Below are positions 26,187 to 35,493 of a DNA stretch of 42,387 nucleotides, piece after piece (the first letter of the stretch is position 1; each line of letters starts with the position of its first letter). Origin of the DNA: Deltaproteobacteria bacterium (GTDB lineage: Bacteria; Desulfobacterota; JADFXK01); contig JADFXK010000001.1 in assembly GCA_015233625.1 (NCBI GenBank), positions 9,537-51,923 on the forward strand, read 5' to 3'. Both the position numbers and the translations under genes were made by a program. Below the pieces are notes generated by a model, which was not told where the DNA came from, did not search any database, and saw only the letters and a list, made by a program, of their open reading frames with translations.

Positions 26187-26478
26187 TGCCGTTATCCGAA
26201 ATTGATAATTCGTCTTCTTCGTTTGGCCACATAGAATATGCAGCGCAGGGTTTCAAAAGCCAAAAAACCTTTGGGTCCTTTATCCTAAGCCTATTCCCAA
26301 CTGATGGGAAACAGAATATAATATCATCCATCCGGCGGAACCGGACTCCGGCCCCAACCGAAACAACCGGGGCATACATCCCCTTATTATTTATCTTATA
26401 CCACATGACAATCGTTTTTTCAAGCCGGAAATCCGACGCCAGCCATAAAGTCACCAGCCGATCCGCCATCAGGCCACA

Positions 26479-27042
26479 TCAGACCTGGCAGCCCGGAATC
26501 TGACCTAAGGGAGAGATGAAATAGAATGTGAAGGCGGCCAGGACCATGGCGTGATCCATCTCGCCGCTCCGGATCATGGCCGGGATCTCAGCCAGCGGCC
26601 GGGTGAGCACTTCGATATCCTCCCCGTCATCCTGGCGTTGCCGACCCAGCCGGGTCACTCCCTGGGCCAGGTAGGTGGCGCAAGCATTGCCGAACAAAGC
26701 CGGATTAGGGTTGACCTGGCCCAGCAGGATGATCTCCCCTCCCCCGTATCCGGTTTCTTCCAACAGCTCCCGCCGGGCTGCCTCCTCAGCCGGTTCGTGA
26801 GGATCCACCAGACCTCCGGGGATCTCCAGCGTGACCGATCTGGACCCGAACCGGTATTGCCGGATCAGGACCACCTGATTATCGGGGGTAATGGGAATGA
26901 CATTCACCCAGTTGGGCGAGTCGATCAGGTGAAAATCGTGCTCCATTCCAGTCCGGGGCGAGCAGGCGCGGTCCGTTCTGACCGAAAATACCCGGCACTG
27001 GTATTGGAGTTCCGAGGAGACAATGGGCCATGGTTTGATCAT
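26479..27042 (-). CDS. Nudix hydrolase (ADP-ribose pyrophosphatase-like)
   Basis: This 187-residue protein contains a perfect Nudix box, G-x5-E-x7-REUxEExGU, seen as GLVDPHE…RRELLEETGY at about residues 76–98. The fold and the 'SPNWVNVIPITPDNQVVLIRQYRFG' strand are typical of ADP-ribose or nucleoside-diphosphate-sugar pyrophosphatases, which hydrolyse the diphosphate bond with Mg ions bound by the REUxEE glutamates. A weak AAGGTGACG precedes the ATG. It stands alone between the TPR pseudogene and a fold-back repeat. Confidence 0.88.
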   Translation of the reverse strand: MIKPWPIVSSELQYQCRVFSVRTDRACSPRTGMEHDFHLIDSPNWVNVIPITPDNQVVLIRQYRFGSRSVTLEIPGGLVDPHEPAEEAARRELLEETGYGGGEIILLGQVNPNPALFGNACATYLAQGVTRLGRQRQDDGEDIEVLTRPLAEIPAMIRSGEMDHAMVLAAFTFYFISPLGQIPGCQV

Positions 27043-27093
27043 TAAACGTCACCTTATGGATATATAGTTGTTTGAAGAAAGGTTCTGCTTAGC

Positions 27094-27211
27094 GATGATT
27101 TAATCTGCAGATTGCACCGAGTTGCGCAGATTAGAGCATACAAGCGATTGAATTCAAGCTTCCATCTGTGGGTCTCTTCCATCTGCGTTAATCTGCGTAA
27201 TCTGCGGATTC
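27094..27211. repeat. Fold-back intergenic repeat, copy 2
   Basis: It begins GATGATTTAATCTGCAGATTGC and ends with ATCTGCGTTAATCTGCGTAATCTGCGGATT, inverted relative to each other. It is the most diverged of the four copies in its middle part. The rest of the gap before ileS (27212–27578) holds no gene I can support and no T-box. Confidence 0.75.
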
Positions 27212-27578
27212 ATCCTTGCTATCAAAAAAGATCATCCGCGTCAATCACCCTATTTAATCGGATTCTCCAGGCCCCGGTGACCGCATGCAAGAACCGGCAG
27301 CTTATCCGAAAATCGCTCCCCGGCATGAAAATCCCTTGACTTATGCGCACCCTGTGATAAATATCGTGGGTTTGAAAACTACGGTTGATGCCCCGTCGGG
27401 GCCATCGTCCTCAAACCAATTGCCTGCTTTAAGAGACTGCTTCATTTCGGCACAAGTTGTCGATAGATGGAACAGTCTATTCGTGTTCGCCGACTCGCCC
27501 CGAGACCGGTATATCTCAACCAGGGCCATGAAAGGCAAGTGGGAGACCCTCCGCGCTAATGAGTAATGGGAGTAATTA

Positions 27579-30371
27579 ATGGACTATAAAGACACGCTCA
27601 ATCTTCCCCAAACCAGCTTTCCCATGAAAGCCAATCTGACCAAAAACGAGCCGGAACAGCTCAAGGAATGGGCCGAAACTGATCTATATCATCAGATCCG
27701 GCGAAGCTCGAAGGGAAGACCGCCATATATTTTGCACGACGGCCCTCCTTACGCCAACGGCCACATCCATATGGGCACCGCCTTCAATAAGGTGATCAAA
27801 GACTTCATCGTCAAATCCCGGCAAATGATGGGCTTTGACGCAGCTTACGTCCCCGGCTGGGATTGCCACGGGTTGCCCATCGAGCATGAGGTCGATAAGA
27901 GATTAGGCGCCAAAAAGGCCGAGGTCTCGGTCGTCGAGAAACGGCGGATGTGCCGAGAATATGCCGAAAAGTTCATCGACATCCAGCGGGAGGAATTCAA
28001 ACGGCTGGGTGTGCTCGGTGATTGGAACGACCCTTATCTGACCATGAAATATTCCTACCAGGCCGTGATCATGCGGGAGTTCGGCAAATTCGCCCTATCC
28101 GGCAGCGTCATGCAAAGCAAGAAACCGATCTACTGGTGTTCCTCCTGTCAGACGGCCCTGGCCGAGGCGGAAGTGGAGTACGATAACCATACTTCGCCCT
28201 CCATCTACGTCAAATTTCCCATGATCTCCGATGTCTCCGACCTCATTCCGGGCGTCGACGCCAACAGCCGGGTGTTCGTGGTCATCTGGACGACCACACC
28301 CTGGACTATTCCAGCCAACCTGGCCGTGGCCCTGCACCCCGACCTGGAGTACGTAGCGGTGCGGGTCAAAGACGACATCCTGATCCTGGCCCAGGGATTA
28401 CTGGAGCAGTTCATGACCATTCTGGGCCAGACCGATTACCAGATAGTGGCCACGATTAATCCCCGAGCCATGGAGGGCCGCAAAGCCCGACACCCCCTGT
28501 ACGACCGGGAGTCATTGGTGGTCCTGGCCCCGTATGTGACCCTGGAAGCCGGGACCGGTTGTGTGCATACCGCCCCAGGGCACGGCCGGGAAGACTACGA
28601 AACCGGGCTGCATTACGGCCTGGAGGTCTACTCGCCGGTCAATGACCAGGGTTGCTTCACTCCTGAAGTGGAATTCTTCGCCGGTCAGTTTGTCTTCGCG
28701 GCCAATAAATCGGTCATCCAGAAGCTGGCCGAGGTGGGCGCTTTGCTGGCCGAGAAATCCATTGACCACTCCTACCCCCATTGTTGGCGTTGCAAGAATC
28801 CGGTCATCTTCCGGGCCACGGAACAATGGTTCATCTCCATGGACAAGACTGGCCTGCGTCAAAAGGCCCTGGCGGAAATCAACAAAGTGACCTGGACCCC
28901 GGCCTGGGGCCGCGACCGGATCTACAGCATGATCGAAAACCGGCCCGACTGGTGTATCTCCCGGCAACGAGCCTGGGGCATTCCCATCATTGTCTTCTGG
29001 TGCCAGGATTGCGGCGCATATTTGATCACCCAGGAGACCATAGACCATATCTCCGCGATGGTCGAGAAGGAGAGCGCTGATATCTGGTATTCTAAAACAC
29101 CGGCCGAGTTATTGCCTCCGGGCACCGTCTGTCAGCAGTGCGGGTCAGCCCACTTAGAAAAAGAGACGGACATCCTGGATGTCTGGTTTGATTCCGGGGT
29201 CAGCTTTGCTGCGTGTGTGGAAGCCAGGGAGGACTTGCGGTTCCCGGCCGACCTGTACTTAGAAGGCAGCGACCAGCACCGGGGTTGGTTCCACTCTTCC
29301 CTCTTGGCCTCGGTGGGGACCAGAGGCGTGGCTCCCTATAAGCACGTCCTGACCCACGGCTTCGTGGTTGATGGCAAAGGCCATAAGATGTCAAAATCTC
29401 GGGGAAATGTTATCGCTCCTGACGACATCATCAAGAAGAATGGGGCTGAAATTCTGAGATTGTGGGTCGTGGCCGAAGACTACCGGGAGGACATTCGGTT
29501 GTCGGGGGAGATCCTGTCGCGGTTGACCGACTCTTATCGCCGCATCCGCAATACCGCCCGCTTCCTGCTGGGCAACCTGAGTGATTTCAATCCGGCCACG
29601 GATGCCGTGGCCCCGGCCGACATGGACGAGATCGACCTGTGGGCTCTGGATCGGCTGCAACGGTTGACCGAAAAGGTTATAGCGGCATACCAGGACTTTG
29701 AATTTCATCTGGTCTTCCACTCCATCTATAATTTTTGCGTCACCGATATGAGCGCCTTTTACCTCGACGTGCTTAAGGATCGGATGTACACCTTCAACCG
29801 GACGGCCCGACCCAGGCGCTCGGGACAAACGGTGATGTACCGGGTGCTGGATGCCTTGACCCGCTTGATGGCTCCGGTGTTATCCTTCACTTCCGAGGAG
29901 ATCTGGAAGTATCTGCCGGCGGATCCCAATCGGGAAAAGAGCGTCCATCTGGCCGGATTCCCTAGTGTTGACCCGGCCCTGAAGAATGCCGAACTGGCTG
30001 AGCGCTGGACCACTTTCTTGAGTGTCCGGAGCGAAGTGACCAAGGCTTTGGAAATCGCCCGGAAAAATAAAGACATCGGGCACTCCCTGGATGCCGCGGT
30101 AACACTTCATGCGACCGGAACGCTGTTCGAGGCGCTGCAACCCTTCGCGGCCAAGATGCGGGATCTGTTCATCGTCTCCAGTGCCCGACTCACGGCCGAA
30201 CCGGCCCCGGAAGGCGCCTATAAAAGTGACCTGCTCACCGATTTCGGCGTCCAGGTGACCCAGGCTGCCGGCCTGAAGTGCGCCCGCTGCTGGGTCAAGG
30301 ACGAGCAGGTCGGCACCTATCCGGACCATCCCGAAATCTGCCCCCGGTGCCATGAAGCCTTAACTAGCTGA
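27579..30371 (+). CDS. ileS: Isoleucyl-tRNA synthetase
   Basis: This 930-residue class I aminoacyl-tRNA synthetase has normal family length. The HIGH motif appears as HMGT (64–67) in [12 protein letters not shown], followed by the editing (CP1) domain with [13 protein letters not shown], the WDCHGLPIE block and KMSKS (603–607). A C-terminal zinc-binding element reads CARCW…CPRC. It charges tRNA-Ile and edits Val. It heads an operon running through a PIN-type module into lspA and lgt. The start is ATG 27579, with the poor ribosome binding site GGGAGTAATTA. Confidence 0.97.
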   Translation: MDYKDTLNLPQTSFPMKANLTKNEPEQLKEWAETDLYHQIRRSSKGRPPYILHDGPPYANGHIHMGTAFNKVIKDFIVKSRQMMGFDAAYVPGWDCHGLPIEHEVDKRLGAKKAEVSVVEKRRMCREYAEKFIDIQREEFKRLGVLGDWNDPYLTMKYSYQAVIMREFGKFALSGSVMQSKKPIYWCSSCQTALAEAEVEYDNHTSPSIYVKFPMISDVSDLIPGVDANSRVFVVIWTTTPWTIPANLAVALHPDLEYVAVRVKDDILILAQGLLEQFMTILGQTDYQIVATINPRAMEGRKARHPLYDRESLVVLAPYVTLEAGTGCVHTAPGHGREDYETGLHYGLEVYSPVNDQGCFTPEVEFFAGQFVFAANKSVIQKLAEVGALLAEKSIDHSYPHCWRCKNPVIFRATEQWFISMDKTGLRQKALAEINKVTWTPAWGRDRIYSMIENRPDWCISRQRAWGIPIIVFWCQDCGAYLITQETIDHISAMVEKESADIWYSKTPAELLPPGTVCQQCGSAHLEKETDILDVWFDSGVSFAACVEAREDLRFPADLYLEGSDQHRGWFHSSLLASVGTRGVAPYKHVLTHGFVVDGKGHKMSKSRGNVIAPDDIIKKNGAEILRLWVVAEDYREDIRLSGEILSRLTDSYRRIRNTARFLLGNLSDFNPATDAVAPADMDEIDLWALDRLQRLTEKVIAAYQDFEFHLVFHSIYNFCVTDMSAFYLDVLKDRMYTFNRTARPRRSGQTVMYRVLDALTRLMAPVLSFTSEEIWKYLPADPNREKSVHLAGFPSVDPALKNAELAERWTTFLSVRSEVTKALEIARKNKDIGHSLDAAVTLHATGTLFEALQPFAAKMRDLFIVSSARLTAEPAPEGAYKSDLLTDFGVQVTQAAGLKCARCWVKDEQVGTYPDHPEICPRCHEALTS

Positions 30372-30407
30372 TCAAAATGCCGCATCAGTTTATCAGGTCG
30401 AGGAAGG

Positions 30408-30731
30408 ATGATGAATAAAACCATATGGCTCTCTTTCGATATCGCGATTAGGGGTGATTTAGAAGGGCTCTATGCCTGGTTGGACTCACATGGCGCCAAA
30501 GAGTGTGGCACCAGCCTGGCCGTCCTCAAGTATCCTGATACTGGTAACCTCATTGAGGACCTAAAAAAAGACCTGGAAGAGCATGTGACTCTTGAAAAGA
30601 ATGACCGAGTTTATGTGACATATCAGAACCCTGATGGTAAGGTTATCGGTAAATTTATCTTTGGCAAACGCAAAGGAGACCCCTGGAAAGGGTACGGCCC
30701 GCAAGGTACAGATGAAGATGACAGCGATTAG
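30408..30731 (+). CDS. Small acidic partner protein of a PIN-type module (putative antitoxin)
   Basis: The 107-residue protein (MNKTIWLSFDIAIRGDLEGLYAWLDSHGAKECG…) is not a classical DNA-binding antitoxin. It is acidic with a pattern of short strands and helices, and it ends in a polar tail with FGKRKGDPWKGYGPQG. It starts 36 bases after ileS (AGGAAGG before ATG-ATG) and its 3' end overlaps the PIN gene by 20 bases, so the two are translationally coupled. By gene order (small first gene overlapping a PIN nuclease) it is the likely antidote. That role is inferred, not shown. Confidence 0.7.
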   Translation: MMNKTIWLSFDIAIRGDLEGLYAWLDSHGAKECGTSLAVLKYPDTGNLIEDLKKDLEEHVTLEKNDRVYVTYQNPDGKVIGKFIFGKRKGDPWKGYGPQGTDEDDSD

Positions 30732-31152
30732 CTTTCCTTTCAGAGTCCTGGTCGACACAAGTTTCTGGATCGCCCTTTATGACACCAAAGATCGGTGGCA
30801 TAGCCAAGCGGTTGACCGGGAGGGAGTTTTGACTATATCAAATGTCATCCTGCCCTGGCCGATCCTCTACGAGACGTTGCGGACAAGGTTTGTCAAGAAC
30901 AGGCCATGGGGAATACACTTTCGGCTGCTCCTGGGTACTCTCCATGTATCCCATGTCTGCGATACGCCTTACCGGCAACGCGCCTTTGATGACACGGTGA
31001 CCGATTCCAACGTCCGTCGAGGTATCAGCATGATTGACATGTTGATCAGGCTGATGCTGCAAGATAAGAATCTGGGGATAACTCACCTGCTGACATTCAA
31101 CGTGAAAGATTTTGAAGATGTTTGTCGTGAGAGACGGATCGAACTGGTGTAG
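30712..31152 (+). CDS. PIN-domain ribonuclease (putative toxin)
   Basis: The track begins at 30634, but ATG 30712 fits best: it has GCAAGGTACAG upstream and leads directly into the first PIN strand. The 146-residue protein has the four acidic residues of the PIN active site: Asp15 in VDTSFWIAL, Glu54 in LYETL, Asp109 in SMIDML and Asp132 in VKDFED. Such proteins cleave RNA with Mg or Mn, often as the toxin of a VapC-type pair. The start lies inside the preceding gene. The pair interrupts the otherwise common ileS–lspA–lgt order. Confidence 0.85.
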   Translation: MKMTAISFPFRVLVDTSFWIALYDTKDRWHSQAVDREGVLTISNVILPWPILYETLRTRFVKNRPWGIHFRLLLGTLHVSHVCDTPYRQRAFDDTVTDSNVRRGISMIDMLIRLMLQDKNLGITHLLTFNVKDFEDVCRERRIELV

Positions 31153-31201
31153 CCGCCCCAAAGCAAGAGCTAAAGCTGACGATTGACCAAAGGAAGACTA
31201 A

Positions 31202-31687
31202 TTGACTGAATCTTTAAAAAAATACTTAATCCTGATATACGTCGCTGTGCCTGTCCTTATTTTGGATCAGGTGACCAAGGCGATCATTCTTCGGAAGTTG
31301 ACCTTGCACCAGAGCCTGGAGGTGATTCCGGGTTTCTTCAATATTTGCTATGTCCGGAACAAGGGTGCGGCCTTCGGCGTTCTGAATAATCTTTCACCAT
31401 CTTTAACCCGCTATTTATTTATCGCCGTCGGGATCTTGGCCGTGGTGGTCATCGCCTATCTGGTCAATCAAATCAAAGAGGACGGCCGAGGGATGGTGAT
31501 CGCCTTGGGATTGGTCCTGGGCGGGGCGGTGGGCAATAATCTAATCGATCGGGTCAGATGGGGGGAAGTCATCGATTTCCTAGACGTCTACGTCAAGTCC
31601 TATCACTGGCCGGTATTTAATGTCGCTGACTCCGCCATTAGCGTCGGGGCAATTCTTTTGGCCTATCAGATCATCAGGAGGATTTAA
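31202..31687 (+). CDS. lspA: Lipoprotein signal peptidase (signal peptidase II)
   Basis: This 161-residue inner-membrane aspartyl protease removes the signal peptide of diacylglyceryl-modified prolipoproteins. Four hydrophobic helices are visible. The catalytic aspartates are Asp116 in GNNLIDR and Asp143 in FNVADS, with the conserved LDQVTKA, VRNKGAAFG and DFLDVY motifs. The start is TTG 31202 with AAGGAAG upstream. Its stop is 2 bases before lgt, so the two enzymes, which act successively on lipoproteins, are coupled. Confidence 0.96.
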   Translation: MTESLKKYLILIYVAVPVLILDQVTKAIILRKLTLHQSLEVIPGFFNICYVRNKGAAFGVLNNLSPSLTRYLFIAVGILAVVVIAYLVNQIKEDGRGMVIALGLVLGGAVGNNLIDRVRWGEVIDFLDVYVKSYHWPVFNVADSAISVGAILLAYQIIRRI

Positions 31688-31689
31688 TC

Positions 31690-32475
31690 ATGTTCCCGAC
31701 CATTGTCCGGCTGGGTCCTTTGGCCATCCACACTTACGGTGTTCTTATCGCCACGGCTTTTCTGGCCGGCGTGGGCCTGGCCATGCGGGAAGCCCGGCGG
31801 TTGGGCCAGGACCCGACCAAGGTCATGGACCTGTCTCTATATATCGTCATCTCCGCCATTGTTGGTTCCCGCTTACTCTATGTCCTGCTTAAATTTGATT
31901 ACTATATCAAAAAGCCCCTAAATATCTTTATGATTTGGGAAGGCGGGCTGGTCTTTTACGGTGGTTTGATAGGTGCCTTGATCGTGGGTCTGTGGTACAT
32001 GCGGCGGCATGGGCTGAATATGTGGCAGACCTGCGATATCTTTGCTCCGTCTCTGCCGCTGGGCCAGGCCATTGGCCGGCTGGGTTGTTTTTCGGCGGGA
32101 TGTTGCTATGGCAGCCCCACCAACCTCCCCTGGGCCGTGACCTTCACCAATCCCGAGACCTTGGCCTCACCCCTGGGCGTGCCGATCCATCCCACCCAGT
32201 TGTATTCTTCGGCCATTGGTTTGGTGATTTTCCTCATTCTAATGATCATGCGGAAACACAAAAAGTTCGACGGCCAGTTGATCTGGGTCTATGTCGTCTT
32301 GTCGGGAATAGGACGTTTCTTCGACGAATTCTGCCGGGCTGATTTCCGCGGTCCGGAAGTCTTCGGCGTCATTTCCACCACCCAGGCGATCAGCATTGTC
32401 AGCGTCATAGTCGGCGTGGTCATGCTCATCATCTTAGGCAAGAAGCACCAGTTGGCACCTAGGCCCAACCCGTGA
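31690..32475 (+). CDS. lgt: Prolipoprotein diacylglyceryl transferase
   Basis: This 261-residue polytopic inner-membrane enzyme transfers diacylglycerol from phosphatidylglycerol to the lipobox Cys. The motifs HTYG (14–17), GGLVFYGG (about 85–92), and GRLGCFSAGCCYG (about 129–141, in place of GRxGNFxNxE), then HPTQLYS and the C-terminal GIGRFFDEFCR are all present. It follows lspA by 2 bases and ends the ileS operon, before a strong terminator. A fragment of another lgt copy lies at 38571. Confidence 0.96.
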   Translation: MFPTIVRLGPLAIHTYGVLIATAFLAGVGLAMREARRLGQDPTKVMDLSLYIVISAIVGSRLLYVLLKFDYYIKKPLNIFMIWEGGLVFYGGLIGALIVGLWYMRRHGLNMWQTCDIFAPSLPLGQAIGRLGCFSAGCCYGSPTNLPWAVTFTNPETLASPLGVPIHPTQLYSSAIGLVIFLILMIMRKHKKFDGQLIWVYVVLSGIGRFFDEFCRADFRGPEVFGVISTTQAISIVSVIVGVVMLIILGKKHQLAPRPNP

Positions 32476-32501
32476 AACTAACCACCTAAGCAAAAAACAC
32501 G

Positions 32502-32547
32502 ACGCAGAGGTTTTCAGAGTTTCTCGAAGACCTCTGCGTTTTTTTAT
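32502..32547. terminator. Bidirectional terminator between lgt and the pirin gene
   Basis: ACGCAGAGGT (32502–32511) and ACCTCTGCGT (32530–32539) form a perfect 10-bp stem, followed by TTTTTTT on the plus strand and by CGTGTTTTTTG on the minus strand. It serves both convergent operons. Confidence 0.85.
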
Positions 32548-32600
32548 CCAGAAGACTCTGTGATGCCGTGTTCCAGTCCGGTACAGCACCTCGTTGGCCG

Positions 32601-33347
32601 TTATCTCCGCATCCCCCGAAGCGTTTCTTCGCTGTAGCCCCACCCCTTGCACGACGGGACGTCGATGAGAATGAAATCAGCATCTTTGTAAGCTTCAAAA
32701 TTCAAGGGTGCCTCGGTATCGATTCGGGCCTGCCCGCCTTCCTCAACCTGCCGGCCATTGATGGCTAACATCCCCTTGGTCAGGTAGACGAAGATCCGAC
32801 GCCCGCGGGTGGCCTCGAAGGACAGCTCCTGGTCCTTATCCAGGTCGGCCCGGTAAATAGTCGCGTCTGCGTGTAACGTAACGGTATCCGGAATGCCCCG
32901 CCCGGAAGCCACCGGGAAAAGTGTGTTCATCCATAACACTGGCGCATATGTTTTTTGGTCATAGGTTGGCTGAAGTCCGGATTTGTCCGGGAAGATCCAG
33001 ATTTGATAGAAATGGACTGGATTATCGGCCAGATTGAATTCGGAATGGGTTAGCCCGGTCCCGGCTGACATACGTTGGACATCATTGGCCTGGATGACCG
33101 CCTGGTTGCCCATGCTGTCCTCATGCGTGATTTCGCCCTGGAGGACGATAGTGACGATCTCCATTTCCTGGTGGGGATGAGTCGGGAAGCCGGTTCCCGG
33201 GGCCACCACATCATCATTAAACACCCGCAAAGCGCCAAACTGGATGTTGTGCGGATCGAAATAGTTGGCGAATGAAAACAACCAGTAGGTCTTCAGCCAG
33301 CCGAAGTTGCTGAAATGGCGCTCCTCTTTCCTGATGATCTGAATCAT
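32601..33347 (-). CDS. Pirin-family cupin protein
   Basis: The track ORF starts at 33452, but ATG 33347 (MIQIIRKEERHF) follows a near-perfect AGGAGGAGAG ribosome binding site and gives a 248-residue pirin-family bicupin. The N-terminal cupin has metal ligands His57 and His59 (THPHQE), His101 and Glu103 (TGLTHSE). Bacterial pirins bind iron and include quercetin 2,3-dioxygenase activity (YhhW type). The gene starts 10 bases after the stop of the upstream amidohydrolase, in one operon. Substrate unknown. Confidence 0.9.
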   Translation of the reverse strand: MIQIIRKEERHFSNFGWLKTYWLFSFANYFDPHNIQFGALRVFNDDVVAPGTGFPTHPHQEMEIVTIVLQGEITHEDSMGNQAVIQANDVQRMSAGTGLTHSEFNLADNPVHFYQIWIFPDKSGLQPTYDQKTYAPVLWMNTLFPVASGRGIPDTVTLHADATIYRADLDKDQELSFEATRGRRIFVYLTKGMLAINGRQVEEGGQARIDTEAPLNFEAYKDADFILIDVPSCKGWGYSEETLRGMRR

Positions 33348-33357
33348 ATCTCTCCTC

Positions 33358-35199
33358 CTACAAGGCGCAGGGGCAACCGGCCGACCAGAAACGCCCGTCT
33401 GAACCCATGATGACCAGATGGGCATGATTGCCGTCGGGATGCAGGTACCCACAATCGCCGTGCGTGTGCTTGGGCGGGGCGGAGTTGGAATTGTCGTAGC
33501 CTCCGTATCGGGCCACGGGAGACCAGTCCGGGCTGACCGGCGGCATCGGCGGGGCTAGTTCGGAGAACTCTGCTGCGGCATACACGGGTTTTCCGCCTAA
33601 TATGGTCAGGACGCTCTCAATGCCGCGGATCTCATCTTCCTCGACAGCGAAATAATCCGCATTCAAGACGGCCAGGTCAGCCAGATAGCCACTCACCAGC
33701 CGGCCTTTGCGATGGTCATCCCGGCTGAACCAGGCGCTGCCGGAGGTGTACAGCCTCAAAGCTTCCTCGCGACTGAGTCGGGACTTCTTATCGCCGGTAA
33801 GGAGGGTCCCGCCCACGCCCTTGCCAGACACCAGCCACCACAGACAGGTCCAGGGATGATACGAGGCCACCCGAGTTCCGTCTGTTCCGGCCCCGACCGG
33901 CAGGCCCAGTTCCATCATTTTCCGGATTGGCGGTTTGGCCTCCACGGCGGCTCGTCCGTAGCGCCGGATGAAGTATTCCCCCTGGTAGGCCATCCGATGC
34001 TGCACGGCGATGCCTCCGCCCAGGTTCAGGATGCGTTCCATGTTTTGCGGGGTAATCGTTTCGGCGTGGTCGATGAACCAGCGCAGATCATCGATGGGCG
34101 TGTCCCGGTGCACCCTCTCGAATAGATCCAGAAAACGGCCGATGGATTCATTGTAAGTGGCATGGATCCGCCAGGGCCATCGGGCTTCCGCCAGTTTCCG
34201 GATCACCTGTTCCAGTTCGATGTCCATAACCGGCCGGAGTTCGGGGCGAGGCTGCAAAAAATTCTCGAAATCGGCCGCACTCCACACCAGATTCTCGCCG
34301 GCCCCGTTGACCCGGAGCAGGTCGTCGCCGTCACCGGGATGGGTCAGGCCCAGCCACCGGGTGTAATCCTCCGCTTCGGTCCCGGATTTCTGGGCGAACA
34401 GGCTGTAGGCGATCCGGACAGTCAGGTCCCCCGCGTTGGCCAGTTGGCGGATGACCGCATAGTCTTCCGGGTAGTTCTGACCGCCCCCACCCGCATCTGA
34501 GGCGCTGGTGATGCCGAACCGGTTTAGTTCCCTCATGAAATGGCGCGTGGAATTCAACTGGTCCGGGAAGTTCAACTTGGGGGCGGTGGCGATGGCCGAA
34601 TAGAGGATCAGGGCATTGGGTTCGGCGATGAGCAGACCGGTGGGTTGGCCGCGGGCGTCCCGGGCGATCACGCCGCCTGGGGGATTGGGAGTGGTTTCAT
34701 CAAAGCTCAGGGCCCGTAATGCGGCCCGGTTAAGCAGGGCGCAATCGTACAGGTGCAGGACAAAAACGGGAGTGTCCGGAGCGGCCGCGTTGATCTCTTC
34801 CAGGGTCGGCATCCGGCCTTCGGCAAACTGCAGTTCACTCCAGCCGCCGATAACCCGGACCCACTGGGGCGGCGGAGTCCGCTGGGCCTGTTCCTGGAGC
34901 CGACGCATGGCCTCGGCGATCCGGGGCACGCCATCCCACCGCAGTTCCAGGTTGTAAAACAGCCCGGCCCGGATGACGTGCAGGTGGGAGTCGTTGAGCC
35001 CGGGGATCACCCGGCGGCGTCGAAGGTCAATCTGCCGGGTCCCGGCATCACCCAGAGCCAGGATGGTCCGATCATCACCCCCGGCCGTGACCAGTCCGTC
35101 TTTAACGGCCAGGGCGGTGACTTCCGGCTGCCGCGGATCATTGGTGGTGATCCGGCCGTTGTACAGAATCAATTCCGGGGCCGGGTTGGGGCCGGTCAT
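33358..35199 (-). CDS. Amidohydrolase-superfamily enzyme (YtcJ-like)
   Basis: This 613-residue TIM-barrel metal-dependent hydrolase begins with a beta strand domain (ILYNGRITTNDPRQPEVTALAVKDG) that leads to the metal motif NDSHLHVI. The barrel continues with an IDHAE His and an Asp in GAGTDGT. The product would be a carboxylate or amine from an amide, ester or related bond; the substrate is unknown. Unusually, the last 70 residues after the barrel form a His/Cys-rich tail (KHTHGDCGYLHPDGNHAH…GCPCAL) that looks like an added metal-binding segment. GGGAGAGAACG precedes the ATG. It is co-transcribed with the pirin gene. Confidence 0.87.
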   Translation of the reverse strand: MTGPNPAPELILYNGRITTNDPRQPEVTALAVKDGLVTAGGDDRTILALGDAGTRQIDLRRRRVIPGLNDSHLHVIRAGLFYNLELRWDGVPRIAEAMRRLQEQAQRTPPPQWVRVIGGWSELQFAEGRMPTLEEINAAAPDTPVFVLHLYDCALLNRAALRALSFDETTPNPPGGVIARDARGQPTGLLIAEPNALILYSAIATAPKLNFPDQLNSTRHFMRELNRFGITSASDAGGGGQNYPEDYAVIRQLANAGDLTVRIAYSLFAQKSGTEAEDYTRWLGLTHPGDGDDLLRVNGAGENLVWSAADFENFLQPRPELRPVMDIELEQVIRKLAEARWPWRIHATYNESIGRFLDLFERVHRDTPIDDLRWFIDHAETITPQNMERILNLGGGIAVQHRMAYQGEYFIRRYGRAAVEAKPPIRKMMELGLPVGAGTDGTRVASYHPWTCLWWLVSGKGVGGTLLTGDKKSRLSREEALRLYTSGSAWFSRDDHRKGRLVSGYLADLAVLNADYFAVEEDEIRGIESVLTILGGKPVYAAAEFSELAPPMPPVSPDWSPVARYGGYDNSNSAPPKHTHGDCGYLHPDGNHAHLVIMGSDGRFWSAGCPCAL

Positions 35200-35288
35200 A
35201 TCGTTCTCTCCCTTTCTGATTTCCTCATCCGGTTTGCGTTCGGCGAGTTCGCTGGGCGATCAGGCAACTGCGGTTAGCAAACCAAGAC

Positions 35289-35479
35289 TTTATCCGCAGA
35301 TTACTCAGATTTTCGCAGATTAAGAAAATGCAAAATGATAGTGTCAGAAGGCTTGCATCCAGGCCGCGGTCGGCCAAAGTTCAGCAAATGATCGCAAAGT
35401 CTGTAGTCTCTTTAATCTGCGTTCATCTGCGTAATCTGCGGATACATTTTTTATTTCCCGATTTATAGGGCCCGTCAAC
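35289..35479. repeat. Fold-back intergenic repeat, copy 3
   Basis: From GCTTGCATCCAGGC through TTTAATCTGCGTTCATCTGCGTAATCTGCGGATAC it is almost identical to copy 4. It starts TATCCGCAGATTACTCAGATT, inverted relative to its end. A weaker shared tail runs to about 35479. It separates the amidohydrolase gene from the isochorismatase-family gene. Confidence 0.85.
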
Positions 35480-35493
35480 CTTAGGTTTTTACA

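Noticed and set aside
27212-27578. Possible T-box or other riboswitch before ileS
   Set aside because: No T-box sequence or antiterminator was found, and the organism type does not normally use T-boxes.
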